Numbered from the stretch's first letter, positions 1 to 8,408 are shown. The stretch: DNA of 64,000 bases from Ruegeria sp. TM1040 (GCF_000014065.1 NC_008044.1:2007501-2071500), one strand, 5' to 3'. Notes: generated by a model not told the origin, from the sequence alone. Numbers and translations are program-made.

Positions 1-206
1 CGGATCAGTCGGCCCCGGTCGTAAGCGTTGATCTGTTCCAGAAGGTCCGCAATATCAGCCGGGTGCAGTGGATCCATCAGTTCCACAAGCGCATCGCGGT
101 CGTCGCGATCCAGCGCAAAGAGGATCTGCGCGACCCGCTTTCTGTCCAACTCGTAGGCGTCCTCGCCCATGGTTTCTGCTTCGGGGGTGTTCTCGCCTGT
201 GGTCAT
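1..206 (-). CDS. mgtE: Magnesium transporter MgtE, N-terminal fragment
   Basis: This gene runs off the left edge; only the first 68 codons are present. The translation starts MTTGENTPEAE and contains ALVELMDPLHPADIADLLEQ, which reads as the start of the MgtE intracellular N-terminal domain that precedes the CBS pair in this Mg2+ channel family. The ATG at 206 is the first start after the divergent gap. It is divergent from guanine deaminase, with about 138 bp between them. The assignment rests on this short stretch only. Confidence 0.8.
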   Translation of the reverse strand, partial: MTTGENTPEAETMGEDAYELDRKRVAQILFALDRDDRDALVELMDPLHPADIADLLEQINAYDRGRLI

Positions 207-344
207 TCGCCGCCCTCCGGTTTACCTGAGTTCCCTGTCTAAAGGATGCGGAAGGGCAAAAACAACGGCCCATCAGCAATTTACCCCTGCCGCCCCACGC
301 CCTATCCTGTGCAGAGCTGATTTGACAACGAATGTGACATCGCA

Positions 345-1634
345 ATGAAACAAGATCTCATTCTTCTGGGCCGAGTGCTGTCTTTTTGCGCCTCCCCTTT
401 CGCGCCCGATGGGCCCGAGGCGGCCGTCGAGGAACACGAAGCCATTGCCCTGCGCGCGGGCAAGATCGTGGCGCTTGGCAGCCGGGCAGCGCTCAGCAAG
501 GTGCTGCCAGAGGCAGAGATCGTCGATCACGGGCAGAAGCTGATCGTGCCGGGCTTTGTCGATGCCCATGTGCATTATCCGCAGACCGCGATCATCGCCA
601 GCTGGGGCAAGCGGCTGATCGACTGGCTCAACACCTATACCTTTCCCGAGGAGATGCGGTTTGGCAACCCGGCCTATGCCGCAGAGATCGCAGCGCGCTA
701 CCTGGATCTGACCACCGCCTGCGGCACCACGACGGTTGCGAGCTACTGCACCATCCATCCCGAGAGCGTTGATGCGTTGTTCGAGGCGGCGCAGGCCCGC
801 GGGCAGCGCGTGGTGGCCGGCAAGACCTGCATGGACCGCAACGCGCCCGAAGGCCTGCGCGATACGCCGCAATCCGCCTATGACGACAGCGCCGCGCTGA
901 TCCAGCGCTGGCATGGGAGGGAGCGGCTCATCTATGCGATTACGCCACGGTTTTCACCAACCTCCACCCCAGAACAACTCGAAGCGCTCGGCGCACTCTG
1001 GACGGCGCATCCTACCTGCCTGATGCAGACCCATCTGAGCGAGCAACTGGACGAGATCGAATGGGTCCGAACCCTCTTTCCCGAGGCGCGCGACTACCTT
1101 GACACCTACGAGCGCTACGGTCTTCTGCGCGAAGGCGCGCTCTTTGGCCATGCCATCCATCTTGAACCCCGCGAACGCGCCCGCCTCCTGGAGGCCCGCG
1201 CCAGCCTGATCCACTGCCCCACCTCCAATACCTTCATCGGTTCAGGGCTTTTTGACATGAACGGCCTCATGCGCGAGGGCCACCGGATCGGCCTTGCCAC
1301 CGACACCGGCGGCGGGTCGAGTTTTTCGATGCTGCGTACCATGGCCGCCGCCTATGAGGTCGCCCAGCTGCGGGGCACGCCTTTGCACGCGGCACAGCTC
1401 CTGTGGCTTGCAACCCTCGGGTCGGCCACGGCACTTGGGCTTCAGGACAAGGTCGGTAATCTCGCCGTGGGACGGGAGGCCGACCTTGTGGTGCTTGATC
1501 TTGCCTCGACCCCGGCCATTGCCCAGCGTGCGACACGCGCAGAGACCCTCTGGGAGGCCCTCTTTCCCACGCTGATGATGGGCGATGACCGCGCCATTGC
1601 CGAGGTCCGCATCAACGGGCAGAAAGCGGTCTAG
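345..1634 (+). CDS. guaD: Guanine deaminase
   Basis: This cytosolic amidohydrolase converts guanine to xanthine in purine salvage and catabolism. It is 429 aa, normal for bacterial GuaD. Metal ligands are visible: PGFVDAHVHYPQ (His75 and His77), MQTHLSE (His230), GHAIHL (His269/His272) and ATDTGGGSSFSML (Asp320), the last being a GuaD signature. The ATG at 345 follows the divergent mgtE promoter region. A GC hairpin and a repeat element follow the stop. It faces an 8-oxoguanine deaminase tail to tail, so two purine deaminases sit side by side. Confidence 0.93.
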   Translation: MKQDLILLGRVLSFCASPFAPDGPEAAVEEHEAIALRAGKIVALGSRAALSKVLPEAEIVDHGQKLIVPGFVDAHVHYPQTAIIASWGKRLIDWLNTYTFPEEMRFGNPAYAAEIAARYLDLTTACGTTTVASYCTIHPESVDALFEAAQARGQRVVAGKTCMDRNAPEGLRDTPQSAYDDSAALIQRWHGRERLIYAITPRFSPTSTPEQLEALGALWTAHPTCLMQTHLSEQLDEIEWVRTLFPEARDYLDTYERYGLLREGALFGHAIHLEPRERARLLEARASLIHCPTSNTFIGSGLFDMNGLMREGHRIGLATDTGGGSSFSMLRTMAAAYEVAQLRGTPLHAAQLLWLATLGSATALGLQDKVGNLAVGREADLVVLDLASTPAIAQRATRAETLWEALFPTLMMGDDRAIAEVRINGQKAV

Positions 1635-1640
1635 CAAAAA

Positions 1641-1669
1641 GGGGCGCAGCCGCGCGCCCCTCTTCTTCT
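1641..1669 (+). terminator. Terminator-like hairpin after guaD
   Basis: GGGGCGC (1641-1647) pairs with GCGCCCC (1654-1660) around a six-base loop and is followed by a pyrimidine run, TCTTCTTCT. It starts seven bases after the guaD stop. An A run on the other side could let it also serve the convergent deaminase. Confidence 0.6.
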
Positions 1670-1705
1670 AACCAAAATATCCCGGAGCGCGAGGCAGAGC
1701 CTCGC
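1663..1705 (+). repeat. 3'-end palindromic element, copy A
   Basis: TTCTTCTAAC and CAAAATATCCCGG are followed by GCGCGAGG and the perfect hairpin GCGAGGC-AGA-GCCTCGC (1689-1705). Close relatives lie at 10303-10371, 32545-32596 and 40797-40841. This copy reads in the sense direction of guaD, just after its stop. Confidence 0.7.
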
Positions 1706-1732
1706 ATCCCCGCTCGCGCCCAACCGCGACGC

Positions 1733-3073
1733 TTAGTCTCCGTTCGCCAAGGCCTGCGCCAAGGCACCGTGACGGCGGATCACCGCCGCCGTATCAACCG
1801 TGGTCAACCGACCAGAGGCCACCACCTGGCGCCCCTCGACAAAGAGATCCCGCACCTGGCGCGGACCGGCCAGAACCAGCGCCGCTGGATCCCAGCTGCC
1901 GCTGGACGCCAGCCCGGAGACATCCCAGACCGCGATATCGGCGCGTTTTCCGACCGCAATCCGGCCGCAGTCCGGCCGCCCCAGTACGTCGGCCCCGCCG
2001 CGTGTCGCGATCTCCAGCGCCTCATAGGCGGACATGGCGTCGGCGCCATTGGCAACCCGCTGGAGCAGCAGTGCCTGACGGGCTTCATCCCAGAGGCTGG
2101 CCATGTCATTGCTGGCCGAGCCATCGACGCCGAGCCCCACCTTGACGCCCGCATCGCGCATCTGGCGCACGGGTGCGATGCCGCTACCGAGGCGACAGTT
2201 GGAACAGGGACAATGCGCCACGCCGGTACGGGTTTTGGCAAAGAGGTCAATCTCTTCCACGTCCAGCTTCACGCAATGCGCGTGCCAGACGTCATCGCCG
2301 GTCCAGCCGAGATCCTCCGCATATTGTCCGGGGCGACAGCCAAACTGGGCCTCGCTATAGGCGATGTCCTCGTCATTCTCGGCCAGATGCGTATGCAGCA
2401 TCACCCCCTTGTCCCGTGCCAGAAGCGCCGTGTCGCGCATCAGTTCCCGGCTCACCGAAAAGGGCGAACAGGGCGCAAGTCCGACCCGGCACATCGCCCC
2501 ATCGCTCGGGTCGTGATAGGCGTCAACCAACCGGATCATGTCCGCGAGAATGTCCGCCTCGCGCTCCACCAGACTGTCGGGCGGCAAACCGCCATCGCTT
2601 TCGCCGATGCTCATGGCGCCGCGGGTGGGATGAAACCGCAAGCCCACCTCCGCCGCCGCGTGAATGGTATCCTCGAGCCGGCCCCCATTGGGAAAGAGAT
2701 AGAGATGATCCGATGTAAGGCTACACCCCGAAAGCGCAAGCTCCGCCAGACCAAGCTGGGTGGAGACCTCAAGATGCTCCGGCCCCATGCGCGCCCAGAT
2801 CGGATAGAGCGTCTGCAGCCAACCAAAGAGTAGCGCATCCTGCCCCCCCGGCACCGCCCGCGTGAGGTTCTGATAGAGATGGTGATGCGTATTCACGAGC
2901 CCCGGTGTCACCACCGCACCGCTCACATCCACCTTGGTTTCAGCGCCCCCGAGCGTGGGGCCGATCTCGGCAATCACCCCCGCGCGTACCCGGATGTCGA
3001 CCGCGTGAAGCACGCGTCGGTCGTCGTCCATGGTCAAGACGGTTTGGGCATTTTTCAAAAGAAAGTCAGTCAC
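1733..3073 (-). CDS. 8-oxoguanine deaminase-type amidohydrolase
   Basis: This 446-aa amidohydrolase belongs to the group holding 8-oxoguanine deaminase and hydroxyatrazine-type aminohydrolases; it is predicted to deaminate 8-oxoguanine to urate. Metal ligands are in TPGLVNTHHHLYQNLTR (His63 and His65), LHTHLAENDED, WHAHCVKL and GLGVDGSASND. The THHHLYQN and DGSASND motifs favour 8-oxoguanine deaminase over guanine deaminase. It starts with GTG at 3073, nine bases after GGGGAG. It is convergent with guaD. The exact substrate cannot be settled by eye. Confidence 0.82.
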   Translation of the reverse strand: MTDFLLKNAQTVLTMDDDRRVLHAVDIRVRAGVIAEIGPTLGGAETKVDVSGAVVTPGLVNTHHHLYQNLTRAVPGGQDALLFGWLQTLYPIWARMGPEHLEVSTQLGLAELALSGCSLTSDHLYLFPNGGRLEDTIHAAAEVGLRFHPTRGAMSIGESDGGLPPDSLVEREADILADMIRLVDAYHDPSDGAMCRVGLAPCSPFSVSRELMRDTALLARDKGVMLHTHLAENDEDIAYSEAQFGCRPGQYAEDLGWTGDDVWHAHCVKLDVEEIDLFAKTRTGVAHCPCSNCRLGSGIAPVRQMRDAGVKVGLGVDGSASNDMASLWDEARQALLLQRVANGADAMSAYEALEIATRGGADVLGRPDCGRIAVGKRADIAVWDVSGLASSGSWDPAALVLAGPRQVRDLFVEGRQVVASGRLTTVDTAAVIRRHGALAQALANGD

Positions 3074-3283
3074 AGCTTCACGCTCCCCATTCTGCCCGTT
3101 TCATATGGTGGAGGTGAAGGATCGCCGACGGAAGACGGGCAAAGGACTCGGCGCGGGTGTATTGCTAGCTCAGCCCGCGCCCTCAGGGCAAGTCAGCCAA
3201 TGGCAAAAACTGTTTCTGCGATTGCCATCAAGTCCTTGCCCTGCGCCCTTCATGCCAGCCCCCGGAACGGGCAATGCGAGGTC

Positions 3284-4078
3284 TCAAGCCTCGCGCAACA
3301 GCTCCAGCGCCGCGGCGTGGATGGTCGGATTGGACGCAGCCAAGGCGCGCCCACCCTCATGGGCCGCCCCGCCCTGCCAGTTGGTCACCAGACCGCCTGC
3401 GGCTTCGATCACGGCAATCGGTGCCTGGATATCATAAGCATTGAGCCCCGCCTCGATCACAAGATCCACGGTCCCCGCCGCCAAGAGCGCATAGGCGTAA
3501 CAATCCATGCCATAGCGCGTGAGTTTCACATGCTGTGCCACCTGTTCAAAGCCCGTGCGCTCTGCCTCTGTTCCAACCTCGGGGAATGTGGTGAACAAAA
3601 TCGCCTCGGAGAGCGCTTCGGTCTTGCGTGTCAGGAGCGGGCGGGTGCCATGCGGCCCCACCACCTGCGCGTGACCGCGGCAGCCTTCGAACCGCTCGCC
3701 GATATAGGGCTGATCAATGATCCCCAGCATTGGACCTTTTGCGTCCGAGAGCGCAATCAGAACACCCCATGTGGGGGTGCCACTGATAAATCCACGTGTG
3801 CCATCAATAGGATCGAGCACCCATGTCCGCCCGCTGGTGCCGGTGGTGGCCGCAAACTCTTCGCCCAGCACGCCGTCGTCCGGGCGCAGCTTGCGCAGGA
3901 CCGCGCGCATTGCTTCTTCGGCAGCGCGATCTGCAACCGTCACCGGATCGAAGCCTGCCTCCAGCTTGTTGTCTGCTGCCGTGGCGCTGTTGCGAAAATG
4001 CGGAAGGATTGCTGCACGGGCAGCCTCGGCAAGGCGGCGGGCAACGTCCAGATCAGACAGCGTCGAAGGATGTGTCAT
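3284..4078 (-). CDS. hisN: Histidinol-phosphatase, inositol monophosphatase family
   Basis: This is a 264-aa Mg2+-dependent phosphatase of the IMPase fold. The motifs GEEF, WVLDPIDGTRGFISG and YDIQAPIAVIEAAGG mark the metal site. The DGTRGF form (rather than DGTxNF) and CYAYALLAAGTVDLVIEAGLN fit the histidinol-phosphate phosphatases of alphaproteobacteria. I start it at MTHPSTLSD (4078); the open frame runs 15 codons further but that part looks like leader. No other his genes are nearby, so inositol-1-phosphatase or a 3'-phosphonucleotidase remain alternatives. Confidence 0.8.
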   Translation of the reverse strand: MTHPSTLSDLDVARRLAEAARAAILPHFRNSATAADNKLEAGFDPVTVADRAAEEAMRAVLRKLRPDDGVLGEEFAATTGTSGRTWVLDPIDGTRGFISGTPTWGVLIALSDAKGPMLGIIDQPYIGERFEGCRGHAQVVGPHGTRPLLTRKTEALSEAILFTTFPEVGTEAERTGFEQVAQHVKLTRYGMDCYAYALLAAGTVDLVIEAGLNAYDIQAPIAVIEAAGGLVTNWQGGAAHEGGRALAASNPTIHAAALELLREA

Positions 4079-4279
4079 AAAAAGCCCCGATGATTGAGGT
4101 GGCAGGCCCGGATCGGGTGCCACGCCACGCAGTCGCTTTCAAGCCAAATCTGCCCACCGGGCTTGGTTGCGCGGCCTGCGCCCCTGCCAATTGGTCCGGG
4201 ATCTGTGGTCGGGCGCTCTTCGCGTGAAAGCCCTTCCGCCTGCTCCGCAGAGGGCCGTGTGAGGCGCAGTTACGCAAAG

Positions 4280-4305
4280 CAAAAGGCCGCCCAAAGGCGA
4301 CCTCT
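4280..4305 (-). terminator. Rho-independent terminator of the XRE gene
   Basis: Read on the minus strand, AGGTCGCC pairs with GGCGGCCT (one G-U pair) around a short TTTG loop and is followed by TTTTGCTTTG. It lies about 60 bases after the stop of the XRE regulator. Confidence 0.65.
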
Positions 4306-4365
4306 GTATAGTAAGCAGGAAACACCGCGCAGATCGCGGTCACCCGGACTTGGGCCAGCCCGTGC

Positions 4366-4737
4366 TCAGGCGACGTCGCTCAGCACCCGAGCGAGTTCAA
4401 AGAGACGGCGACGCTGATTTTCCGGGATCGCATAGTAGGACCGCACGAGATCCAGCGCTTCTTTATCGCCCATCAGATCGGCTGGGACACGGGCTTTGTC
4501 AGGGACCGATTTGGTCTCGTCCTGCAGGCCCTCAAAAAAGAAGCTGATATTCACATCGAGTGCGTCGGAAATATCCCAAAGGCGCGACGCGCTCACACGG
4601 TTGGCACCGGTTTCATATTTCTGGATCTGCTGAAACTTAATTCCGACTTTCTCAGCCAATTGTTGCTGCGTCATGCCGATCAGCCAGCGACGGTGCCGGA
4701 TGCGTTTGCCAACGTGAATGTCGACGGGATGTGCCAT
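4366..4737 (-). CDS. XRE-family HTH transcriptional regulator
   Basis: This is a 123-aa DNA-binding protein with one Cro/C1-type helix-turn-helix (about residues 10-65: VGKRIRHRRWLIGMTQQQLA, then VGIKFQQIQKYETGANRVSA and LWDISDALDVNISFFFEGL). The C-terminal half is acidic and ends LFELARVLSDVA, a layout common in small alphaproteobacterial regulators. The start is MAHPVDIHVG at 4737; an in-frame extension upstream lacks family character. It is divergent from the quinone oxidoreductase across 364 bp full of inverted repeats, which may include its operator. Target unknown. Confidence 0.85.
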   Translation of the reverse strand: MAHPVDIHVGKRIRHRRWLIGMTQQQLAEKVGIKFQQIQKYETGANRVSASRLWDISDALDVNISFFFEGLQDETKSVPDKARVPADLMGDKEALDLVRSYYAIPENQRRRLFELARVLSDVA

Positions 4738-5101
4738 ATGTAGTATCTCCCAGCTACGGCCTCCGAAATCGGGTGGATGACGCGCCCAAAGGCGTCGAAA
4801 ACCCTTGTCCCGGACCCGCAATCCGATGGCGTGACATCCGTCATCGGTATCGTTTGGTTAGGGTGAGAAGTTCAGTTATGTGGAAAGTGTACGCCCTTCG
4901 TAGTTGAATACAAGTTACCCAACACGCGCCCTGCGATCCTCTGGAGGCAAATATATGATTTCATGCATCAAAAATTATCGCGAAAGGCGATCAGAATACG
5001 GTTTGCAGCCACTCACCATAAATGGTGAGGCATGAAATCGGTATTGAACCACCCGTACATGATTCGAATCATACAGGCCACAGACTGAGAGAATAACCAT
5101 A
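4738..5101. promoter_or_regulatory. Divergent intergenic region rich in inverted repeats
   Basis: This AT-rich, gene-free region separates the XRE regulator from the oxidoreductase. It contains an outer repeat GATTTCATGC (4957-4966) / GCATGAAATC (5030-5039). That pair encloses two hairpins: ATCGC-GAAAG-GCGAT (4977-4991) and CTCACCAT-AA-ATGGTGAG (5012-5029). A separate perfect 14-bp palindrome, ATGATTCGAATCAT, lies at 5059-5072. The set could be operators for the XRE protein or a folded leader RNA. Confidence 0.55.
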
Positions 5102-6076
5102 ATGCTATCCTTTCGTATAGTAAAACATGGAACAAATGGGACTCTTTGCGACACGCCTTTCGCGCCCCCCGGACCAGGTCAAATCGAAATTGAAATACAT
5201 GCCTGCGCTTTGAACTTTGCCGATTTGCTGATGATCAAGGGGAATTACCAGGATACGCCGTCCCTTCCGTTTACCCCGGGGCTGGAATGCGCAGGACGGA
5301 TCACCGCTGTTGGCCCGCAAATTTCGAATTTCCGAATTGGCGACCGTGTTGCGGTTTTTGGCGGACAAGGCGGATTGGCCGAAATCGGCGTTTTTGATGC
5401 CGCTCGTGCGGTGCCGATCCCGGACACTGTCAGTTACGAGGATGCAGCGGCCGCGTTGATTGCGCATGGCACCAGCCTTCTGGCGCTGGAGCATCTGGCC
5501 CGGCTCCAGCCCGGCGAGCGCCTGCTTGTCACCGGAGCCGCCGGTGGCGTGGGCCTGACCGCAGTCGAAATCGGCAAGCTCATGGGCGCAGAGGTGATCG
5601 CGCAGGCGCGTGGGGCAGAAAAGCTCGCGGTGGCCAAGGCAGCCGGAGCGGATCACCTGATTGACGCCTCAGACGACCTGCGCCAGCGCGTCAAGGATCT
5701 GGGCGGTGCGGATGTGGTCTATGATGCGGTGGGAGGCGACACGTGGGAGGCTGCCTTTCGCGCCACCAATCCGGGGGGGCGTTTGTTGCCGATCGGCTTT
5801 GCCGGTGGAGCGGTGCCGCAAATCCCCGCCAACCACCTGCTCGTCAAAAACCTCACTGTGTTCGGCTTTTATATCGGTGGCTTGATCAAACTGCGCCCTG
5901 AGCTGGGGCAGCAGACGTTCGAGACCCTGATGCGCTGGCTGGCGGAGGGGCGGATCACGCCTCACATCAGCCACCGCCTCCCCCTGAGCGAGACGGACGC
6001 CGGGCTCGAGCTGATCCGCAGCCGCGCCGCCACCGGCAAGGTGATCATACAACCCCAAGCTGGACGGGTGCGCTGA
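5102..6076 (+). CDS. NADPH:quinone oxidoreductase, zinc-independent MDR family
   Basis: This 324-aa zeta-crystallin-type medium-chain reductase uses NADPH to reduce quinones or enones. A GroES-like N-terminal domain (NFADLLMIKGNYQ, FTPGLECAGRI) is followed by a Rossmann domain with GAAGGVGLTAVEIGKLMGA, and it ends with ATGKVIIQP. The cysteines that bind structural zinc in alcohol dehydrogenases are absent. ATG 5102 is the first start after the repeat-rich region. Its last 32 bases overlap the 3' end of the convergent LysR gene. The 5' third is less GC-rich than its neighbours. Confidence 0.88.
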   Translation: MLSFRIVKHGTNGTLCDTPFAPPGPGQIEIEIHACALNFADLLMIKGNYQDTPSLPFTPGLECAGRITAVGPQISNFRIGDRVAVFGGQGGLAEIGVFDAARAVPIPDTVSYEDAAAALIAHGTSLLALEHLARLQPGERLLVTGAAGGVGLTAVEIGKLMGAEVIAQARGAEKLAVAKAAGADHLIDASDDLRQRVKDLGGADVVYDAVGGDTWEAAFRATNPGGRLLPIGFAGGAVPQIPANHLLVKNLTVFGFYIGGLIKLRPELGQQTFETLMRWLAEGRITPHISHRLPLSETDAGLELIRSRAATGKVIIQPQAGRVR

Positions 6077-6962
6077 CCATTTCTGTGCCCACGGCGCGCA
6101 ACCCCGGCTGAGACAGCCCGGCAAAACCCTGACGGATCAGGCTTGCGAGGTGGTCGACATATTGCGCCCTTGACCGTTCAGCGCCGTAGAGGTTGATGTG
6201 TTGCACCGGCAGCTGCGGCAGGCTGCCCCCGTGGTCGATCACCTGCTGATGCGCGGGCTGCGTGCCTTCCAGCAAGACGCCCACTGCAAGATCGGCGCTG
6301 ACCGTGGCCTCCACGGTACGGTCGGATTCGCTGTCCACGGCCATCTCCCACGGGATGCCCGCATCATCAAGCGCCGCTGTCGCCAGTCCGCGAAAGATAC
6401 AATTGCGACAGAACCCGATCCGGAGCGGGCGCTGCCGCCAGGTCTGCCCACCAAGCGCGCCAATCCAGCGCAGCGGCATCTGGTGAATGACCTCGCCGCC
6501 CTCGCTTGCGGTGGTTTCAGTGGTCACGATGAGATCAAACCGCCCCTGGGCAAAATCCATCTTGAGATCGCGCGTATTGGACGTGCAGAGGTTCACCTTC
6601 ACCCGTGGGAACTGCACATTAAAGCGCTGCATCACCATCGGGATCACCGGATGCACCACATCATGAGGCACACCAAGTGTCACTTCGCCCTCAAAGGCCT
6701 GATCGGTCAGGCGGGTGATGATCTCGTCATTGAGGCTGAGCATCTTGCGCGCAAAGCCCAAGAGCTGCTCTCCGGCCGAGGTCAGGCCGATGTTGCGCCC
6801 TGAACGGTCCAGAAGCTCCACACCCAACATTTCCTCAAGACGCTTGAGCTGCATGGAAACCGCCGATTGCGTCAGGTGCAGGAATGACGCCGCACGGGTG
6901 ACACCGCCGGTGTCTGCAACCGCCACAAACGAGCGCAGGGTGGTTATGTCCAAGTTCCGCAT
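6045..6962 (-). CDS. LysR-family transcriptional regulator
   Basis: This 305-aa regulator has an N-terminal winged HTH (residues 3-62: ITTLRSFVAVADTGGVTRAA, LTQSAVSMQLKRLEEMLGV, LLDRSGRNIGLTSAGEQLL) and a periplasmic-binding-like effector domain (GEVTLGVPHDVVHPVIP onward). GTG 6968, ATG 6965 and ATG 6962 are all in frame; I take 6962, seven bases after AAGAGG. The 3' end overlaps the oxidoreductase tail to tail. It is divergent from a DUF1127 gene and a LysR-type box lies between them. The inducer is unknown. Confidence 0.9.
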   Translation of the reverse strand: MRNLDITTLRSFVAVADTGGVTRAASFLHLTQSAVSMQLKRLEEMLGVELLDRSGRNIGLTSAGEQLLGFARKMLSLNDEIITRLTDQAFEGEVTLGVPHDVVHPVIPMVMQRFNVQFPRVKVNLCTSNTRDLKMDFAQGRFDLIVTTETTASEGGEVIHQMPLRWIGALGGQTWRQRPLRIGFCRNCIFRGLATAALDDAGIPWEMAVDSESDRTVEATVSADLAVGVLLEGTQPAHQQVIDHGGSLPQLPVQHINLYGAERSRAQYVDHLASLIRQGFAGLSQPGLRAVGTEMVSAPVQLGVV

Positions 6963-6986
6963 CATCACACCTCTTGATGGGTTAGT

Positions 6987-7005
6987 TCAAAATCATTCGT
7001 TTTGA
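6987..7005. promoter_or_regulatory. Candidate LysR-type operator
   Basis: TCAAAA (6987-6992) and TTTTGA (7000-7005) form a perfect six-base inverted repeat with a seven-base spacer. It sits between the divergent LysR and DUF1127 starts, where an autoregulatory T-N11-A box would be expected. Binding is inferred. Confidence 0.4.
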
Positions 7006-7084
7006 GAATGAGCCCGCCCAACGTATATCAAGATCAGTGATGCAATCAAGCGCATCCATCACAATTCAAATTATGGAGCTCCTC

Positions 7085-7297
7085 ATGGCCAACTGCATTG
7101 AACACAGCCGTCCCATTCCCCTGCGGCGTCCCTCCCTCCTGTCCACGATCACCCAGATGATCGCCTTGCGCCGCCAGCGGCAGCATCTCGATCGTCTGAG
7201 CGATGAACAGCTCAAGGATATTGGTGTGACCCGCGATCAGGCCGAGGCCGAAGCCCGCCGCAAAGCCTGGGATGCACCGAACTTCTGGCTGAGCTGA
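7085..7297 (+). CDS. DUF1127 (YjiS-like) small protein
   Basis: This 70-aa protein ends in the DUF1127 core: LRRQRQHLDRLSDEQLKDIG followed by VTRDQAEAEARRKAWDAPNF. The ATG at 7085 has GGAG six bases upstream, while an upstream GTG/ATG at 7037 lacks one. Members of this family are short, arginine-rich proteins, some linked to RNA turnover or phosphate and carbon metabolism. It is divergent from the LysR gene and may be its target. Confidence 0.85.
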   Translation: MANCIEHSRPIPLRRPSLLSTITQMIALRRQRQHLDRLSDEQLKDIGVTRDQAEAEARRKAWDAPNFWLS

Positions 7298-7525
7298 GGT
7301 CACCTCTGTGCCGATCCAGACCCTTGTCAAAACCGAACCGGCCCCGCCCTGCCCTGATGTGGCGCAGCGGGTCCGGTAAAAACTTGTAAATCTGCTGTCC
7401 ATTTTCGCCCTCCTGCGTCCCGGAACCCCTTGAACCTGCGGGCTCAAACGCCAATATTTGACGCAACAGGCATATTCGCGTCGCGGATGTGCTCTGAGGG
7501 AGAATCTAGACGGAGACCATGACTC

Positions 7526-8305
7526 ATGGCACAGTTTGACAGCATTCGGTCTGCTGCCGGCGCACGCAGCGCCGAGATCGACGCAGGGCTTCGCGCCCAC
7601 ATGAACAAAGTCTACGGCACCATGTCCGTAGGTACACTGATCACATTCCTTGCGGCCTGGGCGATTGCCGGTCTGTCGGTCACCTCTGACCCGGCCAATG
7701 CCGTCGCGCAGCTGAGCTCTGACAGCTACCTGACCAACTTCGGTTACGCGATCTATGCCTCGCCGCTGAAGTGGGTGATCATGTTCGCACCGCTGGCCTT
7801 TGTGTTCTTTGGCTTTGGCGCCGCCGTGAACCGCCTCTCCGCCGCGGGCGTCCAGGTCGTGTTCTACGCCTTTGCTGCGCTGATGGGTCTGTCGATCTCT
7901 TCGATCTTCGTGACCTTCACCGGTGAAAGCATCGCGCAGGTGTTTCTTGTGACCTCCATCGCCTTTGCGGGTCTGTCGCTGGTGGGCTACACCACCAAGA
8001 AAGACCTCTCCGGCATGGGGTCGTTCCTGATCATGGGCCTCATCGGCCTGATCGTGGCGTCGGTTGTGAACATCTTCCTCGCCTCCTCGGCGATGGCCTT
8101 TGCGATCTCCGTGATCGGCGTGCTGATCTTTGCAGGTCTCACTGCTTATGACACCCAGCGCATCAAGAACGACTACCTGCAGATGGCACATGCAGGGGAC
8201 CAGGAGTGGCTCGGCAAAGCCGCCATCATGGGCGCCCTCAGCCTCTATCTGGACTTCATCAATATGTTCATGATGCTGCTCCAGCTGCTCGGGAACCGCG
8301 AATAA
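7526..8305 (+). CDS. Bax inhibitor-1/YccA family membrane protein
   Basis: This 259-aa inner-membrane protein has about seven transmembrane segments. The N-terminal HMNKVYGTMSVGTLITFLAA and C-terminal ISVIGVLIFAGLTAYDTQRI and LDFINMFMMLLQLLGNR are BI-1 hallmarks; the Asp residues of the proposed pH-sensing Ca2+ leak are in the latter. E. coli YccA relatives modulate FtsH. A strong terminator follows at 8333. An ATG at 7519 is out of frame, so 7526 is the start. The preceding 228 bp hold no gene. Confidence 0.92.
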   Translation: MAQFDSIRSAAGARSAEIDAGLRAHMNKVYGTMSVGTLITFLAAWAIAGLSVTSDPANAVAQLSSDSYLTNFGYAIYASPLKWVIMFAPLAFVFFGFGAAVNRLSAAGVQVVFYAFAALMGLSISSIFVTFTGESIAQVFLVTSIAFAGLSLVGYTTKKDLSGMGSFLIMGLIGLIVASVVNIFLASSAMAFAISVIGVLIFAGLTAYDTQRIKNDYLQMAHAGDQEWLGKAAIMGALSLYLDFINMFMMLLQLLGNRE

Positions 8306-8332
8306 CCGCATCTTCCCAACTTGCAGACAGAC

Positions 8333-8367
8333 GGGGCGGATCACATCGATCCGCCCCTTTTCTTTTT
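8333..8367 (+). terminator. Strong Rho-independent terminator
   Basis: GGGGCGGATC (8333-8342) and GATCCGCCCC (8348-8357) form a perfect ten-base stem around ACATC, followed by TTTTCTTTTTT. It ends the BI-1 transcript and separates it from the acetyltransferase. Confidence 0.9.
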
Positions 8368-8408
8368 TCCGACCCCCGATTTTATTCTGACGTTCCAAGG
8401 ACTCCACG

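Noticed and set aside
1769-2833. Long plus-strand open frame (354 codons) across the 8-oxoguanine deaminase gene
   Set aside because: It is antisense to a clearly conserved enzyme, has no recognisable domain, and its openness follows from high GC at third positions.
3074-3283. tRNA-like or riboswitch structure upstream of the 8-oxoguanine deaminase
   Set aside because: No cloverleaf, T-loop or purine-riboswitch blocks could be found.
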